A stretch of 64,000 nt of DNA, taken from NCBI GenBank assembly GCA_026874595.1, contig CM049316.1, forward strand, positions 20,607,839 through 20,671,838. Direction: 5' to 3'. Source of the stretch: Sipunculus nudus (lineage: Eukaryota > Annelida > Sipuncula > Golfingiida > Sipunculidae). A program made the position numbers and the translations under genes. The notes beneath the pieces were generated by a model. The model was not told where the DNA came from. It did no database searches and saw nothing but the letters and a program-made list of their open reading frames with translations. Each line of letters starts with the position of its first letter. Positions within the stretch are counted from its first letter, which is position 1. Below, piece by piece: positions 13,361-27,655 of this stretch.

Positions 13361-15336
13361 TAAGATTAAAAATGACATAGCACTTACTGAATTACAGAAT
13401 ACGGACTGATGGTATTAAAGAATGAGAATCACATTAATTGCAAATCTAATGATCCCCAGACTATGCCTACACCTCGGGTAAGATAATCAAACTAACTGCT
13501 AATTCAATGATAAACCGACCAAGTGAACACTTGGTGTACTTAACTTACTTTAAGATACCTCGACTGTACAATAAATGAATAATGAAAAAAAGTACCTTTT
13601 ATTATAATAATAAGCTCTAAATAACTATTTAAAATGCACAATGTACGTATAGGCATGACTGTTATGTATGTCCAATTCAAAACCGATTCACGTATTCATT
13701 ATTCAGAAATCGAATTTTTTACAATTTTGCAATTGTAGTTTGAATTTGCATATTAGGAAGAACAAATTTTTGCAGATTGTATGTATAATTCTATTATCAC
13801 ACCATATGTGTTTACGAGATAGAATTTTTTTGCAAAGGAAACAGTGTAAATTAAGCCGGCCCCAACCGTAAATAATTGTTGCGCCATGAATGGTCAAACA
13901 CATAGAAACCTATGACCTGGGTTAACTTGCCGACAGGGTGCTGGAGCACAAGTTTACAGTCACATTTATTTCATATCACACATTTAGCTCAAGCATCCGC
14001 AATTTCTGGAATGTTCACCAGCCATTGTCTAGCTTCTGTTATCGCGCCTGCATACTCACCATACTTTGAAACTTAGAGGATGACGAACTTACTATATCAA
14101 AGACAAAGTCCCTTGCTAACCCTTTCTAAAAAATCACGATAAAAATGATAATGCAGTGCATATACTGTATGACATGACTTCAGTTATCTTTATTGTTGTT
14201 GCAATCATGCACGGTTATTTTAGTATTTTCTAATTTGTTTGTTCCCATTTCAACGACAACAACAGTTATATGTTAAATACTACATGTACTGGTATTTCTA
14301 TATATTTTTCGCATTTCCCCACACTGACCCATCGATTGTATCTTTGAGTGTATTGGTATAAACATTTAATTCCTAATGGATTTGCTTAGAAAATAAATGT
14401 TGCTTCAATTCAGTTGGCCAAATGATTTCAAATTATTGTCAACAAACAAATATTCCACACCTAGGAAGATGGCCACACTTTTATCCCTCTTCCTTAAATC
14501 CCTCGAAAGCCCATGGATATCCAGTGTGAGTCATCGCCGCAAGGTGTCACCAGTTAGGTGAAGAGATATCCTAACTGATATCTTCTCCAGCAGGGAATGC
14601 GATGCATTTAGTTAACAGACTTAAGTTCCCTTTTCCTTCTTACAGGAGGGAATACAACGAGATACCACCTCTTCTTGATGCCATCTATTCCCAGAAATTC
14701 AAATCAAGATCCATGTTACTTCCCCTACCCCAACTTATAATCCTTTTTATAAACAGATCGAAAAACATTAGACAAAAGGATACATGAGCGGTAATATTAC
14801 GGTAAATTGGAAAAGGTTTTATGGCTCATATTCTGATTTTTTTTATCTTCACGGTCGACCATCTTTTTCTTATAGGATCATGGGCGATGATTCGGAAGAG
14901 GGCTCGTAGTAATACATCATTAATTATCCCACCAGTTGGCACCCGGGCGTGAACTCATGCTCGAAATCGCAAGAATTGGAAGGTACATACGCATACACAC
15001 ATACATGTAAGGGTAAGTGTGCAGGATTATCAGGCATAATATGATAATAATGTTTTGCCGGAGTTAACATAAACATAAGTTTTGTTATGTACATTCTCGT
15101 CTAAAAACTCCAAATGTTAACCACCCAATAGACGTTAACAAATGCCTGGCAGGTACCTTCATCCAAATTGGGAAATTGTCAATCAAACACGCCTTCCTTG
15201 TGATGTGTGACGTTTGATTATAGCGACCACAGTGTACGGTATATCATTCGTGTAAAGTCACACGAACCAGACAGCAATCACCCTTCCCATCATGTGGACT
15301 ATCTCCCTTTATGTGTATATATATTTGTTTATATAT

Positions 15337-15386
<50 letters not shown>

Positions 15387-17080
15387 TTCCACCACAGACT
15401 AACATGGCTACATTAGTAATTATATACATAAATAATTATATACATATATACATTCAGTCTACTTCTAAAAGAATAATGATAACATAATAGCAGCTGCTTA
15501 ATTAGATGAGTGGTGTAAATAAAGGAGTAGGCTTGCAAGCTGCGAATTGTAACTGAGCTGAGTAATTTGCTCTTTATTTATGGTTTGCTTCCTTTTTCGG
15601 GATTGACAGTAAACAGAAGTTGTGCTTAGTTAAGGATCCGTCGTAAAAGCCCTTGATTGAAATATAAACCGACTCCAAATGTCCATCAAGCACTCCTGCC
15701 TAGTAATGTTCGACGTCTCATTATAACCTCCAGTGTTCGAAGGATGTCAGCCTATGCATCCTCGTTGCATCATTTAGACTTGAAAGAAAGCAACCAGTAA
15801 ATCTGTGTGCTTGTGAACCTCAGCCATTTAAAAATTACTCAGCCCACTGCGAATAATATTCCATTACAGAATAAGCAACGAGGGACACTTAAACCGAATC
15901 TAAGTACCTGACAATGTCTCGTCTGTTGAGGCACAGTTATCTGATTTCTTTATATGGGTGTCTTTTTTTCACTGGTATGGTACTTTATACACCCAATTAA
16001 ACATTGCAGGGACATCCTGTGCATTTAGCAATTGAGCATTAAAAGCTTTATAATCATCTCGATGTTTGTATCTTGAAAAGGTAATTTCACACTAAGGATT
16101 TTGTGTTTATGCTGATCTGTACATAACACTGTGTTCTACTCCAGGGCAGAAGAACAATGTGTACATGAAATGTACATAGATTTTAGATGGCAATGTCAGG
16201 GATATTGTTTGTTAACATATAATTCAGGCCATTTTGTGTGTAAATATGTGTGCATGTGTGTTCAGCAGTATATGTGATTTGTTTAAGATAATATATCCTG
16301 CACTTCACCTTTTTGGACGATACGCAAAACAAAACAGGACGCTTTATAATTAACTAACGACCAGGAAGCAGCCCAATGAAAACACATATATGGTTATACT
16401 GATAACACGAGGAACAGTCAGCAACTACAACACTAACAATTATTACAGGGTTATTCTCTGATAAGCTCATGATAAAGTTTACTCCGTGTTATTTGCTCCG
16501 TCTGTGCATTCAATGTGTATGTGTACTTCATTTTATATGTACATTGCTTATCAGGGCTTACGGTTGATTAATGTGATGTCAAAATTAAATTTATCAACAG
16601 GCATAGGTGCAGACGATATAATATCCTTCTTAGGAGCCTCAGCATTTAAAGTTCTTACACAGATCGTTCGAAACGCTATATCCGTTCATTTTGATACATT
16701 CTAGTGCATTTTATGTGGGAATATTTTCATTCCATTAAAACATTGCTTATATTCCACGGCCCATAACTATAACGTCCCTCTCTTTGAGGCGATAAAGCAG
16801 TCTCACGATTTTACTTAGTAACCTGTTTTATTATATTCACATAAACTTTTCGAATTCTATTAGTTAAATTTCTGATCATGTAATCAAAGGTTTTGTATGA
16901 ATTTAAAGGCATGTTGGTATGCATTTTCGATACCCATAAAGCACGGATATAGTTTTGTACCTTCTGATATGTGTATATATTGTTGTCAAAAACCCTGTTT
17001 TGTTGAAAAAGGAAGGGAAATCAACTACGGGGCGAACCTGTTTAGAATTGATGTTATTCTGCTTCAGAAGAACGGAAATA

Positions 17081-17157
<77 letters not shown>

Positions 17158-18416
17158 GCACATGTGGTCTAGCTGGTTGATCATATGTGTACATTTGTGT
17201 ATATGAAGATGTTGTTACTACCCTAACATAACTTAACTGGATCTGTGAAACAAAGCAAAATACATGGAATAGTGCTATATGAAACTCTGACAGTTCAGGG
17301 ACGTGGGCACCCTAACCCAAATTGGAGGCCCGGTATTCGATGCCCACACAGTGAGAACTGAATTTTCTGAGTATTCATTATTTATATATGTATGTGCAGG
17401 AGTACATATAGAGTCGGAAAGAGGAAGTTTCTCCTGGGTAAGATGATGCGTATCAGTTAACCTGTTACCATGGCGACTGCACACTTCTCTTTTTCATATA
17501 CAGCAATCTTTATGTATGGTATATTATTCGTATTACTCTTATTTCAAAACTGTTCAAGGGGCATGTATGCATGTTTTCACGATTCTGTTTGCCTTTCCAT
17601 TCGGCATTCTGAATTGCTTCATTATTGCTATGGATCTGTAGACAACTTATGGAATTCCTGTGAAATCTATATTAATTATGTTATGGCGAGACCGAACATA
17701 GTTTTGCAAGTACCTCTTTCCCAACAGTTCTAATCTTAATTATGCTTTTTCTATTACGATGAAAGGGTCCTATTGGCAATGCCTCTGAGCTATATATTTG
17801 GTACAAAACAAATAACTGTAACACATAAATGTCAATCGGAGAACTGATATCGCAGTTCGAAAGATATTAAGCAAAAGCTCATTGCATATAAAGATTGAAT
17901 ATTCTGGGATTAATAATATATTATTTGTTCCCTATTAAGAAAGTTGAGATGTATCAATCTTCTCAACAGTCCCAGGGGTCTTACGAATCACTCTATGTAT
18001 ATTGACAATTATGGCGGATAACCATGAGTTATAATGATGTAAATGAAATTAAAAATAATTAACATATTAGCCGGTGCCGAAAATTGATTCAGCACACTAA
18101 TCATAATAGAAAATATTCCGTAATCCTGTGTATAATTGATACCTATATATACTCTTGATTTTTTCTCTTACCAGCATAACATTATGTATGGAAACATATT
18201 AAATAATCAAATGCATAATCTAAAAGGATTGTCCTCCGGTCCGGCAAAAGGCCCGCGTCTGTTCCAGAAGACATTTCAGCTCTAATTTATAAAGAAGATA
18301 AATTATTTGTGGAGACCCAATAAAGGGGATGTCAGGGGCAGCCTGACCAAGGTCCATTAGCCATAGCTGGATTCTGACATTAAAGGGTATAAATTGGCAT
18401 ACTTTGAACCACTTCT
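13361..18416. other. Gene-free AT-rich DNA with simple repeats
   Basis: No convincing gene. The region has a (TA)n tract at about 15330-15381 and a (GA)n tract at about 17082-17157. ORFs over these tracts are low-complexity artefacts. The rest shows no RNA gene or transposon signature that I can recognise. Confidence 0.5.
17082..17157. repeat. (GA)n microsatellite
   Basis: About 75 bases of almost pure GA with a single interruption ('gaaaga') near 17142. It creates Arg-Glu or Ser-Leu dipeptide ORFs in several frames that are not genes. Confidence 0.95.
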
Positions 18417-19225
18417 TTATTGCCGTTATACTTCCTCTTAAAACTACTATCGACCAAATATTTACATTATTGTTAGTTATATGTTAACAGCATATAAGAC
18501 CATCTCCAGTAATAAATGTCGCTGATATAAATGCTCAGATAACGATAAAGAAGAAGCTGTAGACAATTCTTATATGACGGCTCATTGCATGAGACAGTAC
18601 ATGATAAAACAACATAAGTCAAGCCTAAGGTCCTTATTATTTTAACGTGGACGGTTATTTTAAAGGAATAACTTATACAACCCCTACGAGTATAAACATC
18701 ACGACAACCGATTTGTCCTCACGTAATTACAAAGCGCAAACCATCTTCAGACACAGCCGTTCTGTTACTCACGTGCAGATGTGAGATTAAACGTAAATAC
18801 TCATCACCTTTTAAGCAGCAGCGTTGATCTCGTCGACCTTGTAGTCCGTCGGTATATCCAAATGTGATGGTAAGAGGTGAACGTTGTTGGTAGTTGAGAA
18901 ATGTTTCCTCGCCGTTAGATATAACCCAATATTTACATTATCGTGAGTAATAAATTAACAGCATAATAGACAAATCGTGTGTGTGATGGAAGTGTTTTAT
19001 ATCTAGTCAAATAGAAAGAAACGCTAGGCGGGGTGGACTTTTTATTGCAGTAATACTTCCTCTTAAAACTACTATCACTTTTTACATTTTTGTTAGTTAT
19101 ATGTTAACAGAATAAAAGACAAATAAAACGTGTCTGTGATGGAAGTGTTTTAGATCTTTCTTAGTCAAATAAAAAGAAACGTTAGGTGGGGTAATACTTC
19201 CTCTTACAATTACTTTCTTTTCGGG
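18400..19225 (+). repeat. Small diverged tandem repeats
   Basis: A segment holding 'atacttcctcttaaaacta', then 'tatatgttaacag' and then 'gatggaagtgtttta', 'agtcaaat.aaaagaaacg' and 'taggtggggt' recurs at about 18425-18510 (first part only), 18900-19030 (second part), 19050-19190 and again from 19190. Units are about 150 bp and diverged. No function can be assigned. Confidence 0.55.
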
Positions 19226-20220
19226 GGACGCAGATGCCTTTTACTTTCCCTTCCACTTGTGTCAATACTTAAGTCATAAATAGTGTAGCATCATAATATA
19301 TTTTAACGTGCGGCCTATTTTTTATTCTTGCTTCTTTGGTACTTATTCAATCCAATCATACTTTTGTTAGTATAATTTAATGGAATGTACATCCGTGGAG
19401 TTTGAATATGGTCCGAATATGTTCAGATGTCACTTTCTATAATGTCTAACCAATCAGCTATTCAACTAGCTAACCACTGCGAGAAATAAAAGTATGGTTC
19501 AATATGAAAGCTCCGTTCCATCCACGTAAACCTTATCATGTACACAGCGTTTTAATCGATACTGTAAATAGACGTACACATGTCAGAACTAAACCTTGGC
19601 AAATGCTACTATATTTCATTGAGAAAACCATGTAACTGAGGTGAATCAAATATGTTTCATAAAAGAATTTGCACATTTAAACATTGACTCATTTCGGATT
19701 TATCATCCACAGAACATAAAGGTATCACGTTGTCATATATTATTGTGTAAATCAGCGTAACTCTTTGTGTGACTCGTGTGTGTCTTTAAAATTACATTTT
19801 TATGTACAGGATTTAGAAATACCATTTTTAAGATTAGGACGTGCAGCGATATCATGTGCAATGGTAAACGTACATCCTCATGAAGCCAATACAAGAATCA
19901 ATTTTCATATACTGAGTTATATTGCTCATGTACTTTACCCAGAACGGACTGTAGTCGGGACCAAAATGCAGGGACATGGTTTATTGTATCCTCCCCAGAT
20001 CACAAGCGATAGGTGTGAGGCTCAAGATGGCCACAAGAGTGCGTGGCATGTCAGTAATCGGAACTTCTTCAAGCACAGCAACAATTCATTTATCTACCCC
20101 TTGCTACAGAATGTGGATCCGGGCCATATGCATTTCAAATTTACACCAACCACTTTGAATAATATGTTTTTATAGCACAATGATGGTTTTAACGACTTGT
20201 GGAAATGCTTCGAAGGATAT
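19226..20220. other. Non-coding flank of TLR pseudogene
   Basis: No independent gene. The stretch at about 20030-20160 is homologous to 25540-25670, where it is the antisense of a TIR-domain C-terminus, so this is the degraded 3' part of the first Toll-like receptor copy. The + strand ORF lying over it is a shadow. Confidence 0.5.
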
Positions 20221-21540
20221 TTACTTCAATCGGCCACCCAATTTCAAAATCTCTGCAATGACACACAAACGAAACTCCATATCCCCTTCTATAAGATTTG
20301 GTATATGATGATTCTCAACCCAAGGTAATTTTCTCTCGCTTAAAGCTACAAAAGCATCGTATTGAAACGCTCCGTCTGTTGCACAAATTCGGCGTACAGC
20401 TCCCGGTTTGATTTTCAGACGAATGCAGAAATCCTTTATGTCTAATCTGTGCCAATACGCAATTATGGAAACCGTCAAAGAAAGGACAAAACAATACCAG
20501 AATACCTGCTATAGTATACAACCATTGTAAGCTAGTGCTTTGTTTTACTCTGTTTACAAAACTCTTTTAAACCCCTGAACTAGACCAGTTTGTTTTCCGA
20601 AAGGTCTATGTATATATATAGTTGAGTGTTTTTATTCTGCAAGGATAGATATACATTGGGGTTGATTATGCCAATTTTGGCGATTTCATTGGCCATGGAA
20701 TGGAAAAGTGATATGTTGTTGTAAACATGCCTTCTGAACATTTTTAGTGATGTTCCAAATTTCAGCGTACTGAAATTGGCATGTCTGCTGCTCCTGACAA
20801 TCTTTTTTGTCTGTATGACCTGAAAGTATTTCTGGTGCTTGTTGACTTTTGTCTCAAACTTTAAGATGTCGAAGACCCAACAGGAATAATTACAATGACA
20901 GATGGTTGACGCTCACATAAAGTTTGGAGTAAAACCAATGAGCAAACTCGAAAAGGATGACATTCTCTTTCTGCTGATATCATGTTTCCTGAGTGAAGGT
21001 GTCTTAATAAAGTTTATAATTCTAAAGTGATATAATTATCTGAAAACACACTTGACCAATAAACATGTGTCAGCAGGAGTGTGCTTAATCTGTACTTTGT
21101 CAAGGACAGCATCATAGAAGTTAAAATTCTATACTTATCTTTTCCCATTTCAGAATTCAAAGACAGATCTAGAGTTTCTAAATTTATAAGGAGCTTCAAG
21201 ACGTTTGACATCAGTGCTTTGGTGTCCAAGCCAAGAGAAGTTCTAAGATGAGTAAAGTGGTGAGACATATATGACTCTTCTTTTTGTGTAGAAATGCCGG
21301 AACTTCGCAAGTTGCATATCTCTAAGTAACAGCAGTTGACAAATGAACTATTCCTTTTTTCGGGGTGTTTGTTTTCCAGACAGTGTAAACTTTGAAACGT
21401 TATCTTTTAAAAATAATGGAATATCCGTGAGCCCTTTGTTCCCACAGTTTACGATGGTGGAACCATGGTCCCGTTTACAGACGAAACTAGAACAATTGAA
21501 GCTTTGCCCAGGGATACAGAAAAACGCGGCCAACAGAGAA
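20000..21540 (-). pseudogene. Toll-like receptor pseudogene, copy 1
   Basis: Three minus-strand remnants lie in TLR order. At 21348-21533 is a leucine-rich-repeat N-cap region with the string VNCGNKGLTDIPLFL. At 21014-21310 is an LRR segment containing LINLETLDLS. At 20221-20478 is a TIR box-1 region, FQYDAFVALSERKLPWVE followed by FRLCVIAEILKLGG. The antisense of about 20030-20160 matches the TIR C-terminus of the second copy. TLRs are single-pass membrane pattern receptors with LRR ectodomain and cytoplasmic TIR. Here most of the LRR region, LRR-CT and clean membrane segment are missing and frames change between pieces, so it is a deleted, non-functional relic. It is a paralogue of the gene at 25.4-27.7 kb. 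Confidence 0.75.
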
Positions 21541-24500
21541 ATCCAAATTACATGTCATAAAATGCTACGCATATTTGCTGGTTGCTAAAGATGTCCGACA
21601 GTAAGGTAATAATAATGATCTGCCCGTTGCCTATATTGCTCTTTGAAAGTAGGATACGATGGAAGTAAAGTAATTCAACCATGTACTCATCGGGTGAATT
21701 ATATTTTTGAATCCTGTTAGCTCTTCTTGAAATCATAACATTCTTTGGACTCATAAGCCTCTGATCATATATTTTTTTCCTAATCTACAAATCAAATAAC
21801 AGATAAAGCGATGCGCGTATCGACCTCTTTACTGTAAGTCAGCACCCTCTACAATTAAAAATGGGAATAGTTCAGGTTAGTTTCCGTTTGATCAAGGGGG
21901 TAGTCATGGATACTCCCTCTCACCCTTCCCATTGGTCATAACAATAAAACTTTGACAGGGTCATGTACTGGGCATTAGGTAACTAGATGCACCCTTGGAA
22001 AATTCATGTTTGAACAAGACAAATAAATTTGTCGTGAGCTGGAACGGGCTGATTGTAAAATATTTTAAATGACAATATTTTAAAAACAAAAAAGTAACGA
22101 TTGTTTAACCTGAATGGATAAGGAGACAAGAAGTGACCTAACTGTAATATATTTCCAGTGGGGCTAGTTGACTTCCTCTTGTTGACATTTCCTTGTTAAA
22201 AATATTTTACAATGATGGAGTCACCAGCTATGCACGAAATTGGAAATAAACGCACTCTGTCTGTCGGCTACTCCCCACCCCTATCCCCTTAACAGCATTA
22301 AACTCGCTTAACTTTATCGCTTTCTTGATTACTATTTTAATACATTTAATACATTGGTCTTTATTCTGGTCTGTATTTCATTCAGACTTATGCAATACCT
22401 GGAGAAAAGTGATACAGGATGTTGCCTGCACTAGCATGCTGCACTTACAATTTTAATTTAGTTTTAAATGAATTATAGTCATTTGCGAATTTAGTAAGTA
22501 CCATAATTTCACTCCCAACTTCTCTAAAAAGGCACAAACGACACATCCTATTGTCTATATGCACATGGCCTATGAGTTGATTATGTGTTCTTTGCTTTTC
22601 CGTTTAATATTTCTTGTATTTTCTCCTGGTTTTTGCAATATTCATTCTTCATTGTTTAATTGGTCCCTGTGACAGAATGCACATTAAGTAGGATGGGAAT
22701 CATCAGCAAAATAAATTTGGTCCCCAGACAGTCAACTTGCGGTTAGTGCGGCGTGCCTTGTCTCCTGAGAGGTTCACAATGAAATGTTTAAGATTGGTCC
22801 ATACGAGAGGACCAGCGATATCAATTTTCATCGTCCATCCTCCATAGCTTTACACGGAGAAAACTTTATCGAGGGGAAACCATTATATACCCCTCTGCCG
22901 ATTTAGTTGCCTTTAATCTAAAACTTACTGGTCATTTACTGTGCCTTTTTCTCTCTCAAACTGCCGTCATATTGAAGCATATATGGTTTATGTGGCCGCA
23001 CGATCTAGGATCACATCATGCAGTGACTCGAAATAGATATCGTTATCCACAAAATATTTCGGTACCGTTGCGAATAAACAACATACATGGTTGCGCGTAT
23101 ACATCCAGAACATAAAAATCGAATGACTCAAGCATCCACTACTGTTATTATAGTTGGCAAGGATACAGATATAATTTTGATTGGTGCTTCCTTTTCAGTT
23201 CATTTACATGCACATTGATGAAAGGTCTCAAACTAGAACCAACATGTGGGCTAAAGAACGCATTGGCCTTCAAAAAACATTTCAATGACAAATTGTGCAC
23301 TAACAGATGTAGGAGGGTTACTTTCAAATATTTTAGCTACACGTTCCCTTTTTGCAGAGAAAGGGATGTTTTTATCAATTCAGCCTTGGACGGAAAAATG
23401 CAGAAAAGGGGATATTTTCATACGACCTTCTCAAAGTCTGAATAGAAGGATAACCAAATTGACCCCTGCTTGTACATTTCTTAAATACAAACCGTAATTT
23501 GGCTTATAAAATCATGTTAACAAACCCATGTTAACAAACACAATTACAGATTTGGTTTTTTTTGGTGTATTGTCGTGACGACTTGCCATATTCAGAGGAT
23601 AAGCATATGATGCCCAGGAAAAGAACCTTGAATGTTTGATCTAATTACTGAAGCTCCTTCTTTTTTTCAACTACCTTTACAAGGGGGTTTATAATATAGA
23701 CATGTCTATCTGCAATTTAGGTGAATGGGGTTATAATAAAATAACACGAATGGGTACCCACAATGTTTGTAAGTGCCCCCTCGTAGGAAAAAAGATGGGA
23801 TTTACCATGGATGTCCTCTTGTGTAAACCGTATATCATGATTGCATGCAATAGTTAAACGCTGGTTTACAAAATATAATAGGGTAGTCTGGTGCCTGAGA
23901 ACACTCATTGTCTATTTCCCTAATGACGGTTGTAAAGTACATAATCATTTTGTATTAAATAACACATTGACAATACTTCAACGGGTGAAGTGAATACGCT
24001 CAGTCGCCAGCAGCTATGATGTTTTAGGGAAGAGTGGATTTTTGTCACTCATGAGATGACTAATGTGATTGCGTACACGCAGTATCCCCAGCGCCATCTG
24101 CACTTCTGTTCGACAAACTTTGAATAATCACGGGTGACTGGCAAGAAAAAACAACAACTCGGAATAAAGGTAACCTATGTCCCAGGGAATTTTCACCAGA
24201 GAACTGTGAATAAGATATATTATTGTATGCTCATGTAGGGAGCATAGCCAGATGATTGTTTTTATCATTTATTGTAAATTAAGATGGAGTATCATGCTTA
24301 GATGTTAGCTTGAGAGCTTAGTTAGAGAGCACAGGTGGCTCATTTGATGATAATCTCAGTACAGTTAAATTTCGTGGGAACCCGAATTTTGTTATTGTAG
24401 ACTGCAAAGGAAGACCGAAAACCTGCTACCTTTTCTTTTTCTAAAGGTTTGATCTCTTGAGGCGTGTCCATTTAATATTCTTGTAATTAAGGACAGTCGG

Positions 24501-25400
24501 CATATAGGGTGTGATGAATGGCCAGAAGACGTTCGGGACTTTTGACGCCAGCACGCACATACAGGTTAAGTTATACATGTTGTTTTTACTATTCTGAAAA
24601 TTTGGGACTGACAGTGGCAGAAATACTGTGGTTTTACTGAGATCTAGAATTTTTGGTCACAGGGGATTTCCCGGTGTTTGACGTCACTGCCGAATTGACA
24701 GTGCTCATAGATGTGCCGATAGTTTTTCAACAAAACTCATGCTTTAAACTAGCTCTAAGAATGTACCTGATCACAGGGATTTATACCTAGTAAAAGACCG
24801 ATGGTATGGTAATTTTAATAGTAGTTTAATTATAGTGGTATCATAGAAAATTACATGTAATTAATAGTCAACGTGCCAACCCCAAGAAATGTGTTTATTA
24901 AGAATTTAGATGGTATTTTTGGTTCATGACTGGCAATTGCATCAGAAAGTATGACCGTGGTCCAAGGTTTCAGAATCATCTGGTTGCCAAGGAGAAACTT
25001 GCCCACCAAAGTTCAGGTCAAGAGTTCAAATGTTTCAAATATATTTACAAATAATCTGCAGCTGTAATCATAAAAATGAGGCTGTTCTGGAATATGTTGA
25101 TTTTTTTTTTTTATAGTATATGATATATAAGATAATAAATGTGAATTACTCCTTTAATATTCGGTTTATGTTAAAGACAAGGACGCATTTCAGTTTCATT
25201 TAGTATTAGGGTCCAGTCATATATACAATGGCTTTAATCAAAGTAGACAATTGTGGCCGCTAAGGTCGTAGACCATGTATTTTGTATCAAACTCACTGGA
25301 AACATGGATGAAAGCTCCACATAAATCCACAAACAACGTGAAATTGCGACTATATTCACATTGTCAATAGGTCCATTTCCCTCAGTGAATATATGTAATA
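21541..25400. other. Gene-free region between TLR copies
   Basis: Nearly 4 kb of AT-rich DNA without a supportable gene, RNA or transposon end. Short ORFs are present on both strands but show no family motif or internal conservation. Confidence 0.45.
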
Positions 25401-25413
25401 TATATGAGAGTAT

Positions 25414-27655
25414 TCAATCTGTCTGAGCTTGGTTTATATTTCCTTGGCGTTGAGAAAGAGAATACCGAAGACGTGACCAAAATACAGGAACATTGTCGAT
25501 CATATCTTTTCCAGGCCACACGAGAAACGTGTGCCGTCTCAGAATGGCCAGCAGGGTGCGCGGCATGTCAGTGCTCGGAATTTCCTCCAGCAGTATTACG
25601 ATATGTTTGTCAACGCCCCTTTCCATCATATGAATTCGAGCCATGTGCATTTCAAACTTACACCAACCGCTGAGAATAAAATTTCGGGATAAAACAATTA
25701 TAGTTTTTGACTTGTTGATATACTCCGAAGGATATTTTCCTCAATCGGCAATCCGATTTCGAAGTCTCTATGATGAACGCACAAACGAAAGGGAGTCTCC
25801 CCTTCTTCAATGTTTGGAATGAGATATTCTTTTACCCAAGGTAAGTCCTTCTCATTAAACGCTACGAATGCATCAAATTGAAAAGCACCGTTTTCTTCAA
25901 ACAATTCAGCATAGAGTTCCCGACGAATTTTGAGACGGATACAGAAATACTTCATGTCCCATCGGTGCCGATAGGCAAAAACAGAAGGCGTCAAACAAGC
26001 AATAACAGTTGCAAGAAATCCTGCGATAACATACAGCCATTGTACATTGATGCAACTTTTCTAAAGATTAGGCAAAATATCTGTAAATAATTTGGAAAAA
26101 TGTACCTGCTTTTCTCGAAGACTACAGGTCATTTTCTTAAATTTGGTAAAATTGTCCCGATATCTGTACAGCCATTTCAGAAAAAATAAAGAGTTGCATG
26201 AGCATTCCAAAGGATTGACGCTCAAGTCTGTCCTAACCGTTTTCCCTGCTTTATCCGACATTTTAAATGCATTTATCAATGGTGACAGAACAATTCTCTT
26301 TAAATAAGAAATTCGATTATTTGAAAGATCCAAAAACGTAAGATTTATCCAAGCACTAATGCTGACTGGAGCTGGGATATCACGCAAATAGTTGTTTTTC
26401 AGAATAAGACTGTCTAATCGTAATTTATATCTGAAAATATCTGCTGAAATGTAAAATATATTGTTAGATGTGAGATCTAAGTGCTTCAAATTCATCATAT
26501 ATGGTAATGGGCCAACATTTTGTGCTATCAGTGCACCAAGATTGTTTTCGGCTAAATTAAAAAACACAACTGAGGCCACCAAATTTTTGCCAAATCCACG
26601 TTTACTTATATTGGTTAATCGGTTTTGGGAGATGTCAACGGTAAGGCCAGTGACCGGATGTTGTAGCTCTATAGTACCAAAAAAACTCGCGTAGTCTATT
26701 ATCAGCAAAATCTACCAACCAACTTTGCATCTGTCTTTCATTTAAGACATATATATGGTCACTGGCCGGTAGTGAAGCAAAATTTGTGATTTGCCTAGCT
26801 TTAAAAACTTTAATATGTGGGGGCACAGGGATCATAAAATGTATATTGCCAAATATATAATCATCCTGACTGATTTTGTCTGTTAGTTTAGTATGGTTCC
26901 ACGTGTTATTTTGTTGTGATTTGCATCTTTGTTTCAAAGCTATTTGTCGCTCTTTTTGCCTGGTCATTCCACCCAGGGCTTGAAAGCTTATATCTAGATA
27001 TATAATCCGAGATAGTCCCAGCAGGAAACCATAGGAATACAAATGATTAACCCTCAAACGAAGGTCTTCCAAATTTTGGGTAAAATTAGAAAGTAGGCCA
27101 TGAATATATCCAATTTTGTTTCTCCTGAGGTCAAGTTTCGTCAGGGAAGGCATCTTGATAGACTCAAGAAATGCATATGTGATATCATTATCTGAAAACA
27201 CATGAGACGATGCAACATGTATCAGTAACTGAGTTTTTAACTTTCCCTTTGGCAGAGATAGTATCATAGAAATCATAGAGCGATATTTTTTATCGCCAAG
27301 CTGGTAATTGCCAGACTAATCCAAAGTTTCCAAATGTTTCAATGGTCTGAACACGCTCGACATCTGTTTCTTGGTGTCTCTCACAAGGTAATTGTAGCTG
27401 AGATTCAGCAATTGTAAACGAACAAGTTCCTCAAATGCACCTTCCTGAAGAGACTGGATTCCGGATTCATCCAAATGTAACGCGTTCAAATTCGAGCAAT
27501 TTTCGAATGCAGAGCTCTTAATCTGATTTATTTGGTTTTGAGAGAGTATAAACTCCTTAACATTTTCTTTGCAGAGGGGTGATATGTCCGTCAGGCCCTT
27601 GTTGCTACAGTTGACGCTGAGGGAACCACCGTCGTGAGTTCATTCACATTTTGAA
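25414..27655 (-). pseudogene. Toll-like receptor pseudogene, copy 2
   Basis: Read on the minus strand, the order is that of a TLR. An LRR N-cap (about 27590-27640, VNCSNKGLTDISPLC) is followed by repeated LRRs (27300-26300; for example LTKLDLRRNKIGYI, LKHLDLTSNNIFYI, LTFLDLSNNRISYL). Then come an LRR-CT cap (about 26110-26250, NPLECSCNSLFFLKWL), a membrane helix (about 25995-26050) and a TIR domain (25414-25960). The TIR has box 1 FDAFVAF, box 2 RDFEIGLP and box 3 FW. Breaks: TAG in place of a Leu codon at 27316-27318, a frameshift in an A-run near 26679-26685, TAG at 26061-26063 before the membrane helix, and a frameshift in an A-run near 25697 inside the TIR. An in-frame TGA also lies upstream of the N-cap. 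Four or more independent lesions make a pseudogene the best call, although sequencing error in the homopolymers could explain two of them. Confidence 0.85.

Noticed and set aside
13668-13903. Overlapping ORFs on both strands near 13.7-13.9 kb
   Set aside because: AT-rich random ORFs without motif, promoter or duplication support.
15244-15429. YIYIYI-rich minus-strand ORF
   Set aside because: Product of a TA microsatellite.
16897-17206. Overlapping ORFs of RERERE and SLSLSL type on both strands
   Set aside because: They are translations of a GA microsatellite, with no independent coding signal.
19765-20175. 136-residue + strand ORF
   Set aside because: Its 3' half is antisense to a TIR-domain remnant and there is no family match or promoter; a shadow of TLR pseudogene copy 1.
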